Positions 57,772-64,000 of a DNA stretch of 64,000 nucleotides are shown piece after piece. The stretch comes from Pseudisothecium myosuroides (lineage: Eukaryota > Streptophyta > Bryopsida > Hypnales > Lembophyllaceae): NCBI GenBank assembly GCA_951799445.1, contig OX637290.1, positions 4,776,501 through 4,840,500 of the forward strand, in the 5' to 3' direction. Made by a program: the position numbers and the translations under genes. Position 1 is the first letter of the stretch. The number at the start of each line of letters is the position of its first letter. The notes below the pieces were generated by a model. The model was not told the DNA's origin. It did no database searches and saw only the letters and a program-made list of their open reading frames with translations.

Positions 57772-57960
57772 TTAATCCCTAAAGGACCAAGCTACATTTT
57801 TTTGGCAATATAGCAATTTTAGGTAGCTCACTACAAATGGAATTTTTATTTTATTTTTCTTTGAAATTTTCACACATTGTGGAGACAAGTTTTTTTTCTT
57901 CAAGGTCCTACAATTTTCATAACTTTTGACTACATGGTTAAAAATATATTGTTAAAGTAC
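57772..57960 (+). mobile_element. Head fragment of a CCCCTAAAGG-type TTAA element (B6)
   Basis: TTAA-TCCCTAAAGGACC begins at 57772, followed by TTTGGCAATATAGCAATTTT and TCCTACAATTTTCATAACTT, which match the minus-strand head of B5 at 28822-30771. No matching tail was found, so the copy is truncated. It gives a view of the uninterrupted B5-type head. Confidence 0.65.
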
Positions 57961-58042
57961 TTAAACCGTACGCTATTGATATTCATTGTTTTCGCACTGA
58001 TTCAGTGCGTAAAAATACACTGAGTTAGTGCGATTATGGTAC

Positions 58043-58653
58043 GAACTCATGAAACAACAATAACCGCACGATAATTGCTGCCAAATCGTAGGGTCTAAAC
58101 TTTGTGATGTATGTTACCAAGTTTCTTGGTGGCCTACTCATGGAATTAATTCAAGCTACAATGAAGTAATTCTTTCACTATGCTATTAAATTTCTTGGTA
58201 GCCTACTAATGAATTTAGTTCAAGCTTAAATTTGATGGCCTACAGTAATGATAGATTTAGTTCAAAATGCTAGGTATTTAGTTAAGAATATTTTTTTAAT
58301 TAGAATGGTGATCAACAATTGAACATTGACAATTTTTTTTGGAACATTGATATTAAGCATTATTGCAATAATGACTCCAATGACATTGTTGTCATGGATT
58401 TTTCGTGTCCTTCAATGCATAGAAAATGCACGATAAAGAATGTAAATTTCTGTGCATAATTTGTGTCTTTTGCACACTTGTGATTAACGTATAAAAGTGA
58501 CATAGTTAATATAAATTACAAAGTAGTGCCATTTCTTTGCAGTAATCGTGTGCATCATAATGATGCAATAACTTGCAAATTAACGTGCGCACCCATGAAA
58601 CAATAGTAACTACATGATAATTGCTAACAATTCGTCGGTCCTGAACTTTGAGA
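58043..58653 (+). repeat. Pair of diverged direct repeats about 60 bp long
   Basis: CATGAAACAACAATAAC...CGATAATTGCTG...TAAACTTTG at about 58046-58102 recurs as CATGAAACAATAGTAAC...TGATAATTGCTA...TGAACTTTG at about 58592-58653. A nearby palindrome CGCACTGATTCAGTGCG lies at 57993-58009. Origin unknown. Confidence 0.55.
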
Positions 58654-58669
58654 TGTTGGTTTTCTAGGG

Positions 58670-59140
58670 GGTGACAATTTGAACCCACCTTGAGCCCCAG
58701 AAGGAATCTTTTAGTATTGAGAGGGATTTCTTGGGATGAAAAAGTTGCAGAAAAAAAATTTGAAAAAAAATAAAAAAATAAAAAAATATATTTTTCCTTT
58801 TTTTTTTTGAAAGTCCCAAATTCCAAACCTGGGAAGGAGTCTCTCGCTACCGAAAGGAGTTTCTTGGGATTACAAAGTTGCGAAAAAAAATTTGAAAGAA
58901 AAAAAAGGGCATAAATTCACTTTTAAATTTTAAATTTTTAAATTTTTTTTTTTCCCGCAACTTTATGACTCCAAAAGGTGTCTCTCAATACGAGGAGTTT
59001 CAGGGTCACAAAGTTGCGGAATTTTTTTTTGAAAAAATGAAAAAAAAAATTAACTTTTTTTTGAAATCCCAACCTCCATACCTCCCACAAGTCTTCTTTG
59101 TGCTGAGAGGGGTCTTTGATTCTCTAGGGGTGATAGAGTC
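58670..59140 (+). repeat. Degenerate tandem repeat, three units, with A/T-rich spacers
   Basis: A module GGAGTYTCTYG...GAGTTTCTTGGGATTACAAAGTTGC followed by A- and T-rich spacers recurs at about 58690-58760, 58838-58905 and 58967-59025. Spacing is about 135-150 bp. It ends near CTCTAGGGGTGATAGAGTC. The ORFs predicted here are driven by the homopolymer spacers. Confidence 0.55.
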
Positions 59141-60426
59141 ACCACTAAGAATAAAAAAAATAAAAAATAGATAGGGTATATAGATAAGTTGTTTGGAAAA
59201 CATTTGGTGTGTCTAAACTCTATTTCAAGCCAACTAACATATTTTTTAAAGTTCACTACTGTAGCTGTAAAGATCTTCAATTCTTAAACCATGGTTGTAG
59301 GTCTACACCCTAAAAATCACAAAAATTGTACCAAAAATTGAAGGCTCAGAGACTCTCGAGCTCTTGGGCTCACGCTCCAAAGCTCACAAAATAGCACTGC
59401 TGCTTGAGCTAGTATAGTCTCATTTCATGGCTTTAGTCGTGTAACATCACAAATTTATGACCAAGCAAGTTGTAGTTATATTTCATTGTTTTAGTCTTGT
59501 GGCAATATGATTATGTGGTCAAGTCGTATCCGAGAGACTTTTCATACCCTATAATTGTGTACCTCATATTCGTCAATACAAGAATATATATCACCAAATA
59601 TTGGCTAAACTAATTCTGAGTTCCAATCTAAAGGTTATTACTGGAATTAGTTTTTTAGGATGTCTTCTGTACATTCTTCCATTCACAAAGCAATATGTAG
59701 ACTACACTACAATCTTTTAAAGTTATTCTTTTTCTATCAAATACTTGAGGCCAAAATTTTTAAAGTAAATAAATAATTCTACAATTCTACATGCATGGCA
59801 AATTGCCAGTGGCTAACACAATTCCCTTGCAACATAGTTTTTGTGTTATACCTCCTAACTTCCTCAAACAATATATAAAGCTAATAACTAAAATATACAT
59901 GATTATTTTTCACCCTATATGATTCTTTATATGTTTTCCTAAAAATTCTAAAATTCTAAAATTCTAAAAAATAAAAAATAAAAATAGTTTTCCTATTTTC
60001 TAAACTACAAACTTAAAGTCTATTTTTTGCGTAATTTTTCATTATCCTATTTTTGTGCTTAACATAGAAAAATAATTTAGGCCTAATTTTTGGAAATATA
60101 GTCTTTGTAGGCTTGTAGTCTTTTACTAAAATTCTCACTCTCTCTATATGTATTCATTTCAATTTTAAAAAAGAAGCTTATAGAGTCCTAAATCCTATTA
60201 CTTTGTAGATTACCTAATTTACCTCCATTTGGCACAAAATTAGTTGATGTTTTTTGGCTCCAAGGATCCAAAGCACCAACCAAGAAATTAGGGTCTAGAG
60301 GAGCTTCACAATCTACAAATAACACTAATAAATAATAAAACTAGATTGCATGTTTCATTTAAATGAAGGCTTTGATGACATTAGAATAATAATGGGTTCT
60401 CTAAGAGACTGCTAGGGCCAACCAAA
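59141..60426. other. Unassigned AT-rich sequence
   Basis: No gene or repeat boundary recognised. Confidence 0.45.
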
Positions 60427-60681
60427 CCAGCATTCCAAATCCAATCCCCTGCGTTAGCTTTCCGGAGTGGTTCCACCATTGTTTGGAGTAGTCAGGGTCC
60501 TAGCATTTGCTCTTTCACGTAGACCCTTTGGTCTCGGCTTCTCTCTTTGTTTTTGTTCTGTCTGTCTTTTTGCTCTTATCTCTGCATTCGCCAGCCTTGG
60601 CTTGGCTTTTGTGCTTTGGTTCTTATTTTAATGCAATGGTATTTTTCATTTGTTCAAAAAAAAAAACCCAACATTCCAAAT
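60427..60681 (+). mobile_element. Short 5'-truncated non-LTR retro-insertion with target duplication
   Basis: CCAGCATTCCAAAT at 60427-60440 and CCAACATTCCAAAT at 60668-60681 (13 of 14 identical) flank a GC-richer 227-bp insert. The insert ends ATGCAATGGTATTTTTC then ATTTGTTC and a poly(A) run. Its end resembles the LINE tail near 33618. No coding sequence is recognisable. Confidence 0.8.
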
Positions 60682-60806
60682 AAAAATTAATATTTTATTT
60701 TGAAAAAAAATATTAAATTTTCACTCGAACTTTTTGGAGAATTGGTTTAGAGTCCAACAACCCTTTTGAGGCCAAATTTTTTCTGTAATGTGTTCTTGGT
60801 GTATCT

Positions 60807-61045
60807 CACCTTTCTAGGAATTTTTACTATTACTATAGTGAGGAGAAAATTAATGTCACTTGCAAAGCTAGTGTCAATACAACTATTTTTTAATTATTAC
60901 AATACATTAATATAATCGAGCCACCCTTTTCTAGGAATTTTTACTATTATTGTAGTGAGAACAAAATTAATGTCACATGCAAAACTAGTGTCACTATAAT
61001 TATAATTTTTTTTTGTTACAATGCAGTAATATAGTCGAGCCACCC
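60807..61045 (+). repeat. Two-copy tandem duplication, period about 115 bp
   Basis: TTCTAGGAATTTTTACTATT, AAAATTAATGTCAC, CTAGTGTCA and ATATAATCGAGCCACCC/ATATAGTCGAGCCACCC occur once in each of two adjacent units (about 60807-60926 and 60922-61044). Confidence 0.85.
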
Positions 61046-61228
61046 ATACTTGACCAAATAAGCAATTGTGGACATGATGTAGGGTACTTGAAGGCAAAAG
61101 AAAAATTCCTACAAGTGCAGAGATAGAAATGATGGGGATTGTCCAAATTTCGGTATTTTATTGTCTGAAGTCAATTCATAGTGAATTTAGCAAGGCAAAA
61201 GTTGTGCTAGCCCTAATATGTTTAGCAT

Positions 61229-61645
61229 ATAAAGTAGGAGATTTAGAAATCGCTCATCTAAGGGCTAGTCCCCTTTTTTCATAAATTTCTTTGGATGGAA
61301 ATATTTTTAGCTCATTTTTCAAACAAAGAAAAATAGATGAGGAATCTAACACAATTAATTTAGTATTTTTTCAAGCATTTTTGAATTACTTATGAATTTT
61401 TGAATGAATTGGGTCGTAGGTCCCTATTTATGACCCTAAGTCTTCTATAAACCGTTCACTTGCAATTCAAGAGACAAATGGGGAAAGTAAAGTGAATGAT
61501 TGGCTTGCAATTAATAATGTTTTTTTTCTTGGATTCATTCAATGATTATAGAACTCAATTTTAGAACCATAGCATGTCTATTTCACAACCATTTATAGGA
61601 GTGGTTTTTAATGCCTGTGCGATTTTAGAGCCTCCTACTTTAGAG
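61229..61645 (+). mobile_element. GGTAGG-group element G2
   Basis: The left end AAAGTAGGAGATTTAGAAAT and right end AGCCTCCTACTTT are inverted. The body aligns with G1 at 19557-19975 (GATGGAAATATTTTTAGCTC; AATAGATGAGGAATCTAAC; TTGGGTCGTAGGTCCCTATT; GATTCATTCAATGATTATAG). No coding capacity. Confidence 0.75.
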
Positions 61646-63299
61646 TCTTGAAAAACTGATGAGAGAGAGAGAGAGTAATTTAGTCATATTCACTAAGTCA
61701 TGGAAGATGAAGGCCATGTCGTATCACTCTACATCGTTTACAAGAGATGTCGTAAACTACAGGCACTAGAACAAACACACATACTTAAAAGCAAATCCAC
61801 ACTACAACAAGGCATGAATGAACAACCATCCAATAATAAGCTTCCTAAAATGCTTCTACTTTGTCTCGATAGGACTAGTCTTGCACAAGAATTGAAGTAT
61901 ACAAGGAGAAACCTTAGATTTAGTAAATTGGCAACACCGCCATCATTTACAAACAACCCTCAAGGTATACCATCTCCTAACACTCCATGAAACCTTCACA
62001 CACAAGACTTGAAGAGAATGAATGAGCAAAGGGGCGGCCTAGGGTTATAACCACCCCAAAGGTGTCCCAAAATAGCTCCGTTCACACTTCAAACAGTCTA
62101 AAAATCCTAGTTTAGCCCCCAATATGGCCAATGCATAATTATTTCGGCTATGCCATGTCTACAATCAACCCTTGCAAAGTCCTATAGAGCCTTCTAGCCA
62201 CTCGTCATCAAATAACGTGACAGCAATGTGTTAAGGCCGTTGAGTACAACTTTAGTACTTTAATCTATATTCATCCCATAAAAAACAACGGAAATGACTC
62301 TCACTGTTTGTTGCATTTGAGCCATCCTACTGACTGCCCATGGGGTACTTGTTGGTAAAGGGTGGCTCTACCTTACATCATCCTACATTAATTTAAAATA
62401 GTGTGACTTTTGTACCCATCTTTTCTTGTAAAGGACATGTCACGATGCTGCCATGCTGGAACTTCATTTTAAAAAGTTTAAATTTTTCTATTATAAATGA
62501 ATAAATGTAGTCAATGGGCAAAAATTGTCGCCATGACTTTGCACTTTATACAGAGTAGCCGGTCATTGACTTTATACCGAAAGGTTGAAATTGACATCCA
62601 ATTCTGCATCTTGCTCTCTTGAAGAACAAACAAACATGCATATGAGCAAACAAATAGGATATCCATAGCTATTTGACATTCACACTTCCAACAATTTGTA
62701 AATTTTAATACTCTCTCTCAACATGGAAGGCCCTAATTAAAGGACAATTGTCAACCTGGACATTATCACCTTCTAAATCGTAATATTTCCACATTTGAAT
62801 CACAGTTGTACAAAGCAATAACAGGAGTCACATTTCCAAAGTAAAATGCCACTTCAAAATCGTCTCCATACTACCAGAGTTGTCCCCATTATGTTATGTC
62901 AAGACGTTTGTCGGGATCCAAATTTATTAATTTATTTCTTAAACAGTCGGTTGACGTTGATGGCTGGTTTGTGAAGCTGGATGGTCAGCTGATGGACATC
63001 TTGATAGGAAAAATCAGAGTCACGTCCTGATGGACAACCTTGCATACCACCATTTAGTTGATCCAACAATTATGAGCTTGCAATGTGATTTCTATCTCAT
63101 TTGGATTCAAATGAAAGGGAGCCCACAACATTTCAAAATGATTGACAATCCAAGCTTCCAAGCTACGGATGGTACATTTAAGGCACATTATGTGCCAAAA
63201 ATTTCCCTATCCGTCACTCCCCCGTCGTCCGCTGATATAGTATTCCTCGAAGCAATGGTATTGGCTGTCGCAATGGTCTTTGCTACCGGCCATCCTGTG
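61646..63299. other. Unassigned sequence
   Basis: The plus ORFs 61700-61990 (96 codons) and 63030-63338 (102 codons) have no domain I recognise and no supporting context. A (GA)n run lies at about 61661-61673. Confidence 0.3.
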
Positions 63300-63525
63300 T
63301 GGAATCGAATGACAAGCTATTATTCTTTGTGGAATTAAATGATAAGCTTTTTTCTGTAGATTGGAATGAGAGACCTTCCTTTGTGAAATCGAATGACATG
63401 CCTTCCTCAATGGAATAAAATGACAGGCCTTCATATGAGGATTTCAATGACATGCCATCCTTTGTAAAATTGAATAAGAGGCCTTCCTCTGTAGAATTGA
63501 ATGACAGGCCCAAATCTCCTAGCAT
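63300..63525 (-). repeat. 30-bp minisatellite coding a 10-residue repeat on the minus strand
   Basis: About seven units of roughly 30 bp, each with an AATGACAGGCCTTCCT-like core. On the minus strand the frame 63525-63283 stays open through the array and gives degenerate repeats of the form GLSF(N/D/Q)(S/F)T(E/K)(E/K/D), for example GLSFNSTEEG. Because the unit is a multiple of three, open frames are expected. Whether it is coding is uncertain. Confidence 0.7.
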
Positions 63526-64000
63526 CCCCTGCTCCCTCCTTGTTGGCAGGGTTGATAGGGCATCTTGACGTCTATAGGCGCTACCCCCCCCGGATGTCTT
63601 GTGACATTCAATTATTCAAAATTTATCTAGCAGGGTAAATTCTATTACCCGTCGGTAGTGGCTGTCTGCTAGTGGACGGAGGGGCTGTCCGCTCTAACTG
63701 TGCCCATCCCGTCTCGCCTGCGTCATCGTCTGCCAATCTGTCTGTAGGAAGTATTTGCCTCGCCCGTGCTTATCTGCGACGTCGTCCGCAAGATCCGACA
63801 GTGGAATCACGTCGACCTGAACGGGCATCCGAGATGGGGCGGATTGTTTGAGGTCCGCTTTGGAGCTAGACGCATGAGCGAGCAGACGGGCGGGTGGATG
63901 GATGGTTGTGCAAACAACTGGACAGATGCCTACTATGCTCTAGTAGTCAACTTCTTTTGCAATTTTTGACTGCAATTTTTAAAAATTTGGGACTTATATT
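63526..64000. other. Unassigned GC-richer sequence at the window edge
   Basis: Contains GGACGGAGGGGCTGTCC near 63674 and a plus ORF 63766-63969 without recognisable domain. AGCCCCTCCGTCT near 18733 shares 12 bases in reverse. Nothing further can be supported. Confidence 0.25.

Noticed and set aside
61700..63338. Plus ORFs 61700-61990 and 63030-63338 as genes
   Set aside because: No domain, start context, or codon bias distinguishing them from chance in this sequence.

Overview
The window looks like nuclear DNA of a land plant. Two things point there: an intact EMS1/MSP1-type leucine-rich-repeat receptor kinase gene at 50563-54669, and a plant-type LINE with a zf-RVT domain. The kinase matches angiosperm EMS1 closely, but its ectodomain is clearly longer. 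That, with the AT-rich, gene-poor flanks, makes a non-flowering plant (bryophyte or lycophyte) plausible. I cannot name the species, and that inference is weak.

Only two genes are supportable as host genes. One is the 5' end of an unrecognised minus-strand gene at 1-189, with a leader or promoter-like region to about 1500. The other is the intron-free EMS1-like gene, read rightward, with a GC-rich CDS in AT-rich surroundings. I saw no tRNA, rRNA, CRISPR array or organelle block.

Most of the rest, about 2.3-47.3 kb and 57.2-61.6 kb, is a museum of small DNA transposons. The dominant family has TTAA at both outer edges and inverted ends CCCCTAAAGG...CCTTTAGGGG. It is usually about 0.92 kb long and non-coding. 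At least 14 complete or partial copies lie at 4870, 5253, 9004, 12044, 15546, 21660, 21713, 23290, 28822, 29701, 31969, 42015, 44779, 46112 and 57772. Three nested insertions (5253-8194 inside 4870-8742; 29701-30644 inside 28822-30771; 21713-22631 inside 21660-23218) show that TTAA is the duplicated target. This suggests piggyBac-like MITEs, although no piggyBac transposase is present here.

Other elements are a second TTAA-edged group ending GGTAGG (about 19557, 20379, 30808, 47033 and others) and Tourist-like MITEs with TAA/TTA target duplications (12975, 13309, 17064, 27208, 35603). There is also a complete 4.56-kb PIF/Harbinger element (36821-41381) with matching termini, TAA duplications, a decayed transposase and a possible companion ORF. 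A 5'-truncated LINE (5449-7534) sits inside a MITE that sits inside another MITE. Several very short LINE-tail insertions also occur.

The right end (about 54.7-64 kb) is mostly unassigned AT-rich sequence with a few tandem repeats, one MITE and one short retro-insertion. A GC-richer unassigned tail follows from about 63.5 kb.
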